Below are positions 1 to 10,360 of a DNA stretch of 64,000 nt, one piece after another. The position numbers were made by a program, and so were the translations under genes. How positions within the stretch are numbered: the first letter of the stretch is position 1; every line of letters begins with the position of its first letter. The notes under the pieces are model-generated. The model was given only the letters and a program-made list of their open reading frames with translations, ran no database searches and was not told where the DNA came from. Source of the DNA: Rhinopithecus roxellana (Eukaryota; Chordata; Mammalia; Primates; Cercopithecidae). The stretch is from assembly GCF_007565055.1 (NCBI RefSeq), contig NC_044554.1:140677463-140741462 (forward strand). The letters are read 5' to 3'.

Positions 1-240
1 ACCTGATTTGAATCATGACCCTATAGTTTAAGATCTCTTTGACCTTAGGCAAAGAAATTTTTGAACTTCTCTGGGCTTTAATTTCCTCATCTGAAAAATG
101 ACAATAATAATAATAAGTACTGGCTTGGTAGAGTTGCTATGGAGATTAAATGTGTTAACATAGTTAACATTTAGACATTTAGAATAATGTGACCTATAAT
201 AATAAGCTCTTTATAAGTGTTAGATATTATATTTGCCATC
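1..240 (+). mobile_element. MIR SINE fragment
   Basis: The stretch reads like the tRNA-derived and core parts of a sense-strand MIR. It has the 'gaccttaggcaaa' block, then 'tttcctcatctg', an AATAATAATA run, and a 'gagattaaatg' block leading to 'taagtgttagatattat'. It is heavily diverged, as expected for a Mesozoic SINE. The left end lies at or before the window edge. Confidence 0.8.
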
Positions 241-806
241 TAAGATATTCTCTGAGTGATTATAAATACCAGCATGTAAACACTCAGCTTGTCTTAAAAA
301 TGCACTACTGTGAATACTCTAAAATAGCTCATTGAGCCATCTTTTGCTCTTATGGGTACACCCATGAATAATGGCTAACCCTGAAGACACATGATGCCAA
401 AAAAATGGCATTGCCAGCTTTGACATTGTGGGACTCAGTCAGGATGGAGTCAAAATACTCAGAATGTTCTACAAGAAGAAAGAAGGAAGGGAAACAGAAG
501 AAAGGTCACACAACTAATAACCAAATGTTTTGAGCCATCCTGTGTATTCCAGGTGTGTTTTTTGATTAGTTTCTCATCGTATCACATTATTTGTGGAACG
601 TGGACTGTACAGGGACTACCTTTAAAACATTGTGTGGAGTAATAAATAGCATGAGAACAACTAGATAAGGCATTACCCCGAAGTTTTGACCTGTGGAATG
701 GTCACACCTGAATCCAAGTATGCCACTGAAAGTTTCAGAGGACTCTTCTGTTGTATTTAAACTGAATAACAAAGAGACTTAGAGTATTTGCGGGGCAGAA
801 AGGCAG
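241..806. other. Single-copy-like AT-rich DNA
   Basis: I see no gene, recognisable repeat or RNA in this stretch. The short minus-strand open frame at 587-772 has no recognisable motif and no splice context. Confidence 0.5.
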
Positions 807-850
807 TGGGAGGGGCGGGGAGAGAGAGAGGGAGAGAGAGAGAGAGAGAC
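807..850. repeat. (GA)n-rich simple repeat
   Basis: A purine tract begins G-rich and becomes a run of GA dinucleotides interrupted by two or three extra Gs. It sits in otherwise unremarkable DNA. Confidence 0.85.
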
Positions 851-1719
851 TAACTAGATGGAGATATCTCAGCCTCTAGCAGTGGACTTGCTGACAGAAC
901 CTACTCTTTGAAAATGCTGTTTCTACTCCAAAGTCATAACTAACCCATATTATGTATGTTTACCAGACTGATCCCTCAAAGAAATTTCTTCCCAGAAATA
1001 TTGGGTCAAGGAGCCTGTTATAGAACAAATTATCCCTTATTTATTATGCATTTTTTTATTTTTAAAATGTGGAGATGCCTTATGGAGAGGAAAGACTTAT
1101 GGGGGTATGGTTTAGTTTGACGGTCTACATAATACCTGGGTAATCTCCACACAGACCCTGTGTTGTAGACAATGATGGATAAGTGGCATAGCTTCTGCTA
1201 CATGTCACTAGGCACTGAAAACTCAAAATATTTGTCAGGCTATTGAGAAAGTTACAGGGAAGGAAAATTTGAACAAGCAGTAGATACACACAGAAATATG
1301 AACTCTGAAATGAATGTGAAATGTGGGAGGCTAGAATGTCAGCTTCGAGGTGGCTTATGGAGGAAAATCTGGAGAAACGTGGAGAAGGTGGCAGCACCAC
1401 TGTTTTGCTGAGGTCTGTGTGATCAGTAGTTTAGAAAGTAAGTCTTCAGTAGTTTAAAAAATGCCAAGATACATATGCAAGTTCTTAACCACCTAGACAA
1501 GAGCAGATAAAACATATGCAATTTTGTGATATACTAGAAAGTTTTTAAAAAGGATATTAGAGAGGAAGGCTTAGGAAAAGAGAACCAATTGAGACTCAGT
1601 TAAGAGCTGATCCCTAATATATAGCCTAGTGTCAAGCTCTGCCTAACAACATCAATCTCTCCAAGATGTCTGAGCATCCCTGTGATTTTCATTAATTCAA
1701 ACAGAAGCAAGATGAGAAA
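851..1719. other. Single-copy-like DNA
   Basis: No repeat family or gene was recognised. The 91-codon minus-strand open frame at 1125-1400 is serine- and leucine-rich with no domain and is probably chance. Confidence 0.45.
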
Positions 1720-1983
1720 TCAGAGGTTATTGATAACCAAGAAAAAAAAAATGAAATAGTTGAAGAGGCAAAGATCATAAATCAACTCATATGATGTATC
1801 TTATTGAAAGCTCGCATATTGGTAGATACCTTAGATAGTTGGAAAAGAATTTCTAGTCCTCACCTTCATGGGAAGGGGTGTAACATGGGCAAGTCCTCAC
1901 CTTCATGGGAAGGGGTATAACATGGGCAAGCTCATGAATTCCCCTCAAAACGACATCCCACCTTCTGCTACCAGTACTATCTG
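1720..1983 (+). repeat. Local direct duplication, copy A
   Basis: This segment is clearly related to 2420-2641 in the same orientation. Shared landmarks in order are 'cagaggtt', an A9-10 run, 'gaggcaaagatcataaatca', a 'gatgt.tc' block, 'accttcatgg', 'catgggcaag', 'cccctcaaaa' and 'ccttctgctaccagt'. Copy A has an extra 37 bases from an internal tandem repeat. Allowing for that, the copies are nearly equal in length (about 227 and 222 bases) with scattered substitutions. I cannot assign it to a named family. An old LTR or ERV internal region is possible. Confidence 0.8.
1857..1930 (+). repeat. 37-bp tandem duplication (two units)
   Basis: Units 1857-1893 and 1894-1930 each start 'tcctcaccttcatgggaa' and end 'catgggcaag'. 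They differ at one base ('gtgtaac' versus 'gtataac'). The related segment at 2420-2641 has only one unit. The tandem step therefore came after the larger duplication, and the near-identity suggests it is recent. Confidence 0.95.
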
Positions 1984-2419
1984 AGAGAGCATTTAGTACA
2001 TGGTAGTAAATTTTACTTCTAAGGAATTCTTTCCTAGAGTTGGACAAAATGTCATGGTGTTGGATTTGCTTGGGTTCTGGCAATAGCATCCTACTGGAAC
2101 TCCTATCTTGCAATACTCTGAGAGAAGTGTGAGCAGTCTAAAGTTTCTGCACTAACAAGTAAAGATGAATTCTGGACAAAGACTCTTAAGGCACCATTAT
2201 TATTTAGTCCTTTTCTGGGCATCAGTGTCCACATTTTCCCACAGTGATTATTGACATAACACTCAGTAGTCTGAATGTAGGATATTATCTGCACCTGGGC
2301 AAGCTGTGCTGAAGAGCCCCTGAAGTTGCCAGAGGAGATCAGAGAAGTGACACATGTGGAGCCAGAACTTGCAACCAGACTAATGTTGCTAAATAATGTT
2401 GCTAAGCCAGAATATAAGT
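1984..2419. other. Spacer between the duplicated segments
   Basis: This is 436 bases with no family I recognise and no convincing gene. It contains a small direct repeat, 'ctaatgttgctaa' then 'ataatgttgctaa', near 2380-2404. Confidence 0.4.
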
Positions 2420-2641
2420 CAGAGGTTTATCAACAACCTAGAAAAAAAAATAGAAATGGTTCATGAGGCAAAGATCATAAATCAACTCAGATGATGTGTC
2501 TCACTGAAAGCTGACAGGATGTGTTGGATGGTTGGAATGAGAATTTCCAATCTTTACCTTCATGGCTAGGGGTGCGTCATGGGCAAGTTCATGGCATTCC
2601 CCTCAAAAGGGTACCCTACCTTCTGCTACCAGTGCTGTCTG
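2420..2641 (+). repeat. Local direct duplication, copy B
   Basis: This is the second copy of the segment at 1720-1983, without the 37-bp internal tandem repeat. Both edges coincide with loss of similarity to copy A, so the duplicated block is about 220-230 bases. Confidence 0.8.
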
Positions 2642-3569
2642 CAAATTCTAACTTCTTTTGGGTATTGACCCATTATTCATTACCACTTATGGAAAAGAGT
2701 GTCTGACATCTTATCATGCTCCCCTTAAATGCTTTTGTGCCTACTTGTATAATCAGATAGAAGTCAGAAAGTATCATGAGAAAATTTTCAGGTATCTCAG
2801 TCTATAGGCTGTTGGGAAAAGAAGTCACACACAAAGTATAAGCTTTTTTGACGCTGGAAGGTTTTAGGTACCCAAGCACTTGAAAGAGTCTGTGACAGGG
2901 AAACCAGAAGGGAGGAGGGAAAGCTCTCTCATGTTTTGTGCAACGTGGCCTCAGGAACGGTGGAGCAACATGCAATTCTAGGACACATGGAATTTTATCA
3001 GTGAACGCTTTAGGAACGTCTGTGTCTCCAAGATGGATTCTTAGCATGAAGCAATTCTTATGTTAATGGTATTATTTTTTAAATTTTGAACTCCATGCTT
3101 TTTTGATCATACTGTAGACAAGGTAACAAAAGGAAAATTAACACAGAACTCTATGATTATGGCAGCCAATAGAAGAAGAAAAAATTCTTCAAGATGCCTT
3201 CACTAGAAATTAGCTTTGGAAAAGACAAAAAAATAATATTAATTGAGGGGTATCACATAGTAGTGCCTCATAAGTGGCTTGTGGCAGCAGTTATTGCTAC
3301 TTCAGAAATACTTCCCAGAGATGCTGAGAGCAATGCCTCATGTCTTTGAAACCAAGGGAGAGAGAAGGCACTGGATATCATCTCATACCTAGGAAGAGAG
3401 GAGGCTCTGGAGATGACTGGGCAGTATTTCTGGTCCCGAAAATAAAAAGTGTGTAAGAACCATTATTCTTAATTCTGGCACCTGCAAGATGAGTATAGGG
3501 AGGAGAGTGGAAAGTAAAATGAGCCCTCCAGGAAGGTTTATTTAAAATGCATCTGACCAGTAATTTTTT
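2642..3569. other. Single-copy-like DNA
   Basis: No repeat or gene was recognised. The region ends in the T-run/A-run target of the L1 insertion that follows. Confidence 0.45.
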
Positions 3570-3616
3570 AAAAAAATTGTATGTGAAGTCAGGTAGCGTG
3601 ACGCCTCCAGCTTTGT

Positions 3617-4809
3617 ACAAGGCTACAGTAACCAAAACAGCATGGTACTGGTACTAAAACAGTGATACAGACCAACGGAACAGAACAGAGTCCTCAGAAA
3701 TAATACCACACATCTATAGCCATCTGATCTTTGACAAACCCGAGAAAAACCAGAAATGGGGAAAGGATTCCCTATTTAATAAGTGGTGCTGGGAAAATTG
3801 GCTAGCCATAAGTAGAAAGCTGAAACTGGATCCTTTCCTTACTCCTTATACAAAAATTAATTCAAGATGGATTAGAGACTTAAATGTTAGACCTAATACC
3901 ATAAAAACCCTAGAAGAAAACCTAGGGAATACCATTCAGGACATAGGCATGGGCAAGGACTTCATGTCTAAAACACCAAAAGCAACAGCAACAAAAGCCA
4001 AAATTGACAAATGGGATCTAATTAAACTAAAGAGCTTCTGCACAGCAAAAGAAACTACCATCAGAGTGAACAGGAAACCTACAGAATGGGAGAAAAGTTT
4101 TGCAATCTACTCATCTGACAAAGGGCTAATATCCAGAACCTACAAAGAACTCAAACAAATTTACAAGAAAAAAACAAACAACCCCATCAAAAAGTGGGCA
4201 AAGGATATGAACAGACATTTCTCAAAAGAAGACATTCATACAGACAACAGACACATGAAAAAATGCTCATCATCACTCGCCATCAGAGAAATGCAAATCA
4301 AAACCACAATGAGATACCATCTCGCACCAGTTAGAATGGCAATCATTAAAAAGTCAGGAAACAACAGGTGCTGGAGAGGATGTGGAGAAACAGGAACACT
4401 TTTACACTGTTGGTGGGATTGTAAACTAGTTCAACCATTATGGAAAACGGTATGACGATTCCTCAAGGATCTAGAACTAGAAGTCCTATATGACCCAGCC
4501 ATCCCATTACTGGGTATATACTCAAAGGATTATAAATCATGCTGCTATAAAGACACATGCACACGTATGTTTATTGCGGCACTATTCACAATAGCAAAGA
4601 CTTGGAATCAACCCAAATGTCCATCAGTAACAGACTGGATTAAGAAAATGTGGCACATATACACCATGGAATGCTATGCAGCCATAAAAAAGGATGAGTT
4701 TGTGTCCTTTGTAGGGACATGGATGCAGCTGGAAACCATCATTCTCAGCAAACTATTGCAAGAACAGAAAACCAAACACCGCATGTTCTCACTCATAGGT
4801 GGGAACTGA
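3617..4809 (+). pseudogene. LINE-1 ORF2 C-terminal fragment, disrupted
   Basis: Intact L1 ORF2 encodes an endonuclease and reverse transcriptase used for target-primed retrotransposition. Only the region after the reverse transcriptase domain remains, about 397 codons in a single frame starting with the AAG at 3619. The natural TGA end is at 4807-4809. Two in-frame stops are visible: TAA at 3655-3657, at a codon that is usually CAA, and TGA at 4453-4455, at a usual tryptophan codon. Between them the frame is open, giving a 168-codon ATG-initiated frame at 3949-4455. After the second stop the frame is open again to the end. The C-terminal cysteine motif is intact: C-x3-C-x7-H-x4-C, encoded at about 4369-4422. 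With no 5' UTR, ORF1, endonuclease or RT domain, this cannot be a working element. Confidence 0.95.
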
Positions 4810-5033
4810 ACAATGAAATCACTTGGTCTCGGGAAGGGGATCATCACACACCAGGGCCTGTTATGGGGTGGCGGGGGGAGGGACTGCACTGAGAGTTATA
4901 CCTGATGTAAATGACGAGTTGATGGGTGCTGACAAGTTGATGGGTGCAGCACAACAACATGGCACAGGTATACATATGTAACAAACCTGCACATTATGCA
5001 CATGTACCCTAGAACTTAAAGTATAATAATAAA
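4810..5033 (+). other. L1 3' UTR with G-tract and tandem 18-mer
   Basis: This is the L1 3' UTR. The polypurine tract at 4865-4882 has G runs of 4, 2, 6 and 3, a known G-quadruplex-prone feature of primate L1s. An 18-base unit 'tgacgagttgatgggtgc' at 4912-4929 is repeated at 4930-4947 with one change. Standard L1PA 3' UTRs have one copy, so this is a private duplication. The polyadenylation signal lies just before the A tail. Confidence 0.9.
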
Positions 5034-5046
5034 AAAAAATTGTATG

Positions 5047-5776
5047 GGTTGATTTTTTTCCCATTAGAAACAGCTAATCTGATATTAGTAATAGAGTTTA
5101 CAGCAGTCATACCAAATCATATCCTATGAATAATCAGAATCTATTCTCTCTGTTCCATGAATGCTGTGGGTGTTTATTCATTACAAACTTCCTCCTTGAA
5201 TTCCTTCTAACCAAGGCATAGCTTTCAAGAGCCCATTTCTAGAGAAATAATTTTATTAGGCAGAAATTTTTAAAAAATACCATGACTATTCTCTAATATC
5301 CACAGTGAGACTATAAACCAGACATATTTAACAGAACTTTGTAAATATCTGGGGAACTCTCCTTTCAAAGTCAAAGCTATAGTTACTAGCATTTTATTCC
5401 TTTCCTGATGTCCTACTCTAAAGCTTTCATTTTCCACTGACCTCAGTTTTGGGGTATGTTTCAAGAGAAAATGGATTGTCTTGATTCAGTAAGAAACTAA
5501 CCTGAAAAATATTCTAGAAGCTTTTCATCATTTGGCAGCTGCAGTCACTCAAAAAGGAACACACCCTGCTCTAAAGACACTATGACACCATATGGGATAT
5601 CAATGGCATGCTGGAGATTCATTCACTTGCAAGAGTTTTCAAGGCATTTTACAAAAGGAGTTGCTACAGCTGGATAAGGGCCATTTGACCTCTTGCCCCA
5701 AATTCTTTTTTTTTTTGTCTATGTTCATTTTACAATAAAGTACTGAAAATAACTTAATGGTGACTAATATTTGAAA
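5047..5776. other. Single-copy-like DNA
   Basis: No gene or repeat family was recognised. An isolated T-run lies near 5706-5717. Confidence 0.4.
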
Positions 5777-5784
5777 GAAAAACT

Positions 5785-5843
5785 GTGCACACGCATGCAT
5801 GTGTTTGTGTGTGCGTGCATGTGTGTGTGTGTGAATATCTGTG
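5785..5843. repeat. Degenerate (TG)n microsatellite
   Basis: Alternating TG with CA/CG interruptions ('gcacacgcatgcatgtg') ends in a cleaner run near 5820-5833. Alternating purine-pyrimidine sequence of this kind can adopt Z-DNA. Confidence 0.85.
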
Positions 5844-6043
5844 TCTTAAGAGACTCAATTTTTTAAATGAAATGGAAGAGTTAAGACTATTTTTCATGGG
5901 TAGGTTCTACTAAACACAGCAAATACATGAATTCCCCTTCATTCTTCCTGGATAAATATAGAAAAGTGAGTAAGTCTCCTTCTACTTTGAAAAAGTAGGG
6001 CACAAATAAGCTGGATCTGAGAACTTAGTCATAGGGCAAAGGG

Positions 6044-6046
<3 letters not shown>

Positions 6047-6078
<32 letters not shown>
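6047..6078. repeat. A32 homopolymer without an attached Alu
   Basis: There are 32 consecutive As. The DNA upstream is not a recognisable Alu or L1 3' end. It could be the tail of an old unrecognised retroposed sequence or an expanded A-run. Confidence 0.9.
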
Positions 6079-6079
<1 letters not shown>

Positions 6080-6960
6080 AATGAGAGACCAAGACAAGGA
6101 GACTTCTGTGAACAAATCTGAGGATATATTTACATTGACCAAAAGGCAACCTGATGGGGAAATATGTATTTTCATTACCTTCTGGACACTGATAATGATG
6201 TTAATGTCTACTTCATGTTAATATTTATTGAAAGATAATTCTCAATGTTTCCTTCATGTTTCTGTATATTTTACAAGGATAAGCATTTACAGCCTATGTT
6301 CCAGACTGTCATTCCAAGGATGTTTTCGTAGTAGACAGCCTTGGAAGACAGAGATTATAACTCCCCCTTGAGCAAAAAGAAGATGGGTTTATTGTGTTTA
6401 TGAAAGACTCAGATTCCCTAAATTTGGGGATTTCCTCCTGACACAATTCTCTGCTTGTGCAGATGTGATCTGGCCCTTTTCATGTTTCCCAATAAAACTG
6501 AAGTAGGGGAACAGAAACAAACATGAGGTACATGCTGTTTGCTATGACATAATAAATACAGTTCTTTGTCTCAGAGCTAGGAGTCTCATGTCTTCTCCTA
6601 GCATCCAAGGATCTGCAGCAGGCTAACTTATTACATTGTTATTACAGAAATATCTCAGACCTTCCACCATCTGGGCAATGGTCTTTCTTATAAAATACAT
6701 TTTTCAGTATGAGAAAATAATCGTTGCTCCTAATAGATTTGAAGATAAACTTCGTTTATTTACGTTCCAAGAGGTAAAAGAAGAAAATCAGACCACTATA
6801 AGCATAAGGACATTTCTCACATAGTCTCATCAAAGCAAATTGCAAATTCAATAAATAATATATCTGGGAAAAGCCAAGATATAGAACTACAGAAAAAGAA
6901 AATATAGTAGAACAATAACTCAGTACATTCTGATCATACCAATGAAAGCATAATTAACTT
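6079..6960. other. Single-copy-like DNA
   Basis: No convincing gene or repeat family. A faint polyadenylation-like 'aataaa' is present near 6491 but has no transcript context. Confidence 0.4.
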
Positions 6961-6964
6961 ACAT

Positions 6965-7130
6965 ATGGTGGTTTGCAATTTACAACGCATTTCCACATAT
7001 TATTTTATTTGAGTCTTATAACAACCTTTGAAATAGTCTTTTTTATTTTCTTAATTACACAGTTGAGAAAATTAAAGTTTAGAAAAGGTTACATAACTTG
7101 CTGACGGCCAAAACTAATAAGTTGAGAAAA
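6965..7130 (-). mobile_element. MIR SINE fragment
   Basis: The antisense MIR signature is present in order: 'tttgagtcttataacaacct', then a T-rich block, 'cagttgagaaaattaaagtt' and 'gttacataacttgctgacggcc'. It is strongly diverged. Confidence 0.8.
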
Positions 7131-7469
7131 TAAACAATTGATATAGATTCAAGCAAACTGAATAAAACCAAAAACAAAAATCAAGATTTGGCCCTAGGAT
7201 CACAATCTTTTGTCACGAATTATTTCCTTTCTGTTTTAAATCTTCCACTTGTCCACTGTGAACATGTCTTTCTCTCCTATGCGGAAGAACAAAATCCCTC
7301 TATTTACACTATTTACTTTAGTTATAATCCTTCCACTTTGTTTTCATGGTGAAATTATATAAAGGGTAGCTTACATGTGTTCTCTCTGTCTTTCCTGTTT
7401 TCCATCCATCTCATCTATTATTGTTTTTTTAAAAAAATCCATATTAAAATCACCAGTGACATTCTAAAT
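7131..7469. other. Single-copy-like AT-rich DNA
   Basis: Nothing recognisable, apart from a possible left extension of the L2 fragment that follows. Confidence 0.35.
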
Positions 7470-8160
7470 GATAAAGACTCTGGATGTGTTTTGGTTATTA
7501 TCTCAAGTTCAATCTCATTTTTTGAAAACCCATTCCTTCTTTGGATTGTGGAATACTTTCAATCACTTATTCTCTTCTTTCTTTCTGGTTATGATTTCTC
7601 AGTTGTTTTCATGGTTATCTCATCTTCCAACTGTCTTATAAATAAATCTTTCTAGAGTTCATCTCCATCCTTCTCTCCTTGCTCAATCTGCTTTCACTAA
7701 ATCATCTCATCTATGCCCATAATTTGATAACTACTCACAATGCAAAGGCACGCCCATTCTATATGTCTGGCTCTGATTTCTTTCTTGAGCTTCAGATATG
7801 TATTTCCAAGTATCTAATTTATATCTCAATCTCATAACCTGTAAACTCAGGGTTCCATATGTCCAAACTCAAACCACTCTACTTTCCCTCTCAATTATTT
7901 ATTTTTGTTTTCCTTTCCTGAATTGGGTGACCCACACTGACTTACTTCTAAAAGCTGAAATGCCCCGTCCTTCTTCCTTAGTCCCCATATTCAATTGGTG
8001 ATTGAATTTGGTTCATTCTGCCTCTAGATACTCCCTGTAACATGTGCTTACCTCTTCTCTTACCTCTCTCTCAGTTAACAATGCCTTAACCTTCATGGAA
8101 CCCCACATATTCAATAGGCTGCCCTAATAAAATAATCTCCTAATTGGTTTTTAGTCTCCT
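7470..8160 (+). mobile_element. L2 LINE fragment
   Basis: The pyrimidine-rich sequence matches the reverse-transcriptase C-terminal part of ancient L2. 'cttgagcttcagatatgtat', 'ccaagtatctaatttatatc' and 'atgtccaaactcaaacc' occur in the order expected for L2. Short open frames at 7377-7655 and 7798-8001 are relics or chance. Confidence 0.6.
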
Positions 8161-8212
8161 TTTCATCAAAGATACAATTTATTTACTTCTTTCTGAAATT
8201 TAAATCTTACAA

Positions 8213-8306
8213 TTTTGCTATCTCCAGAATTAAAATCTTCAATATTTCAGATATTTTACTATCTCCAGAATTAATATTAAAGACATTAATTCTGGAGATA
8301 GTAAAA
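8213..8306. repeat. Perfect 22-bp hairpin plus a third direct copy
   Basis: Arms 8254-8275 and 8285-8306 are perfect reverse complements of 22 bases separated by a 9-base loop (8276-8284). The core 'ctatctccagaatta' also occurs once more in direct orientation at 8218-8232. There are thus two direct copies 41 bases apart and one inverted copy. Replication template switching is the likeliest source. Confidence 0.95.
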
Positions 8307-9455
8307 ATTTGTTTGTTTGTTTATGTCTTTATGAAGATTTATGTTTATGTTTGTGTTTTTATGAAGATTGATATATTAATAAAAGTTTCTTAATCATGTT
8401 TCAGAAATAGGAAAAGCTAGACTCCAGCATTCTGATTTTAACACCTCCATCAGCAAAGGGGAGAATGGCTTGACTTCCTCTCAGGTGTGTATTCATTTCG
8501 TTATTAGGCAATATTGATGGATAATATTTTATCAATGGCATCTAAAGACCTACTTTTTGTGACTATTGCTAAATTCTTCAGCCTTACCTTCAGTGCTTAT
8601 ACTCATGCCCATGTACACACATGCATAACATGCATGCTCATACACAAATATATCTATACACCAACACACACTTCAAGTTCTTCCCTGATAGGTAACATTC
8701 ATTCCTGCTTCTCCACATGCTCTGATAACTGGTTGGAGTTTCTCTTCTTCCCCTACCTCTACTCAATACTTTCTATTCAAATTAAAATCCCATTCCTCTC
8801 TCAACTTCTATCCATATGCAGCAGAGTTAAAAGCTCTCCAAGAATCTTGCATACATAACATTCAGAGAATGCATTTCATTGCTTTGTCATCATTTGCCAC
8901 CCGATCTGTCTCTCCGAACAGGCTGCTGAATGAGTACAGTTAAGTTCCTCTAACTTGTGTACTCTATTTATTTATTAGTTATTGTGGTGCTTCCATAATA
9001 ATGTAGAAAGTGGCAACTAAGGAAACTTGGAAACTTCTAGTTAATCACAACCTTTAAACCATAATTGAGTTAAGGATAAAGTATCATATTAAGATACATA
9101 AGCCTTGGTGATAATTTTTGTTATAAATTGTTATAATATCACTAATAAAAATAAGAGCTATCATTTATACACAGTGATTATTATCTTCAGTATAAACTGA
9201 GGGGATGAAATGAAAGTATAAAGAAATTGTGATGACTTGGCTAATGTCCCAAGGTAAATGGTAGGTTCTATTTACTCCTGTGATAATGGCCAAATTAATA
9301 GTTTTCACCAAATATCTCAGTTCTCCCCTGGCACTGGGCAGATGGAAGAAATGCTACTCCCTTAAAATTAAATATGATCACATTAATTGCTTAGGCCAAA
9401 GAAATATTAGTGTATCACTACCAGGGAGAAGGTCTCAGAGCCAGCACACAGTCAC
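8307..9455. other. Single-copy-like DNA with a degenerate CA patch
   Basis: A short imprecise repeat of 'tttatgaagatt' units lies at 8328-8370. Degenerate CA/TG-rich sequence occurs at about 8600-8672. Nothing else was recognised. The 114-codon plus-strand frame at 8514-8858 runs through the CA-rich patch and has no motif. Confidence 0.4.
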
Positions 9456-9460
9456 AAGTG

Positions 9461-9495
<35 letters not shown>

Positions 9496-9498
9496 TCA
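9461..9498. repeat. (CT)n microsatellite
   Basis: A near-pure CT run with two interruptions. Open frames at 9280-9665 on both strands are low-complexity artefacts of it. Confidence 0.95.
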
Positions 9499-9755
9499 CA
9501 GCAACTGTCAATTTTTAAAGCTGATGCCTGCTCCATCTGACTGGGACTTCGTTGTAGACTATGTGAGATTAAACCACTTGCTGACTCAGATTGGAAATGT
9601 AATATGAGCAAAAAATAAACTTCTGGTGTGTTAACCCACTGAGACTTTGTGAATTTTTCAGACATGTCATGATTTGGCTCACTTTGACCAATATTCCACA
9701 GATGCCATTACTTCAATATCAATGTTTGCTTGACCATAAATTGGACTCGATTGGA

Positions 9756-9776
9756 TTTTTTTTTTTGGGGGGGGGG
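9756..9776. repeat. T11-G10 homopolymer junction
   Basis: Eleven Ts are followed directly by ten Gs. Long G runs are uncommon in this AT-rich region and are prone to slippage. Confidence 0.95.
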
Positions 9777-10264
9777 TCAAGTCTGAAAAGAACTTACCCA
9801 AAGTTTTGCATCTTTAGGGTACAAAAATAATGGGAGTCTAGACATTCACAGTTACTTTTTTCTTTTACTATTGCAAAATTTAGGTATTGAGAGATTTAAG
9901 ACATATGGACACAGAGAAGCCACCAACAGGAAATAGTGTCTGAAGCAGTACAACAAATAGGAACCAGAGCCAGAGATGAAGCAAAAGAGATTATGAAGCC
10001 AACATACATTCTAGAAATATAATCTGGGTCAGAGCCAGGAACGGCTGAGTTAATCAGTGTGAATCAGAAGAAAGAGTCAGAAACGAGAGACATGAATTAC
10101 CTAAAACAGAGTTTCAGATTCAAGTTTCAGACCAAGTGTCAGGGTAAAGTCAAGACATTTCTGGTAAGTGAAAACATTTCAGATAAGTGTTTTAATTGAA
10201 AAGGTTTAAATATTTTAAAAGTCCGCATTTCATATAAACTGTCTCAGCCACCACTATCACAATC
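9777..10264. other. Single-copy-like DNA
   Basis: No gene or family recognised. The purine-rich stretch at 9900-10150 may be an old unassigned repeat. Confidence 0.35.
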
Positions 10265-10360
10265 CTAATTATAACAGTAATATATTGAATTCCAAGCACT
10301 TCACATACATTTCCATATTTAATCAGCAAGGCAACCCTAAGAGGAAACTGAAGTATACAT
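10265..10360 (-). mobile_element. MIR SINE short fragment
   Basis: 'attccaagcacttcacatac' followed by 'tttaatcagcaaggcaaccc' and 'gaggaaactgaag' matches antisense MIR in the right order. It is short and diverged. Confidence 0.6.

Larger units (their letters stand above)
3584..5033 (+). mobile_element. L1PA LINE, 5'-truncated and 5'-inverted
   Basis: This is the 3' end of a primate L1: the last third of ORF2, the 3' UTR with its G-rich tract at 4865-4882, an AATAATAAA polyadenylation region and an A tail. Bases 3584-3616 match ORF2 in reverse complement, and forward ORF2 begins at about 3617. That is the signature of twin-primed insertion. A 13-base target duplication, 'aaaaaattgtatg', flanks it at 3571-3583 and 5034-5046. 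The target has the expected T-run followed by an A-run. The 3' UTR form ('acaaacctgcac') suggests a middle-aged L1PA subfamily, roughly PA5-PA8 (from memory). Confidence 0.97.

Noticed and set aside
3949..4455. 168-codon plus-strand open frame
   Set aside because: It is the interior of L1 ORF2, bounded by an in-frame premature stop, and not a host gene.
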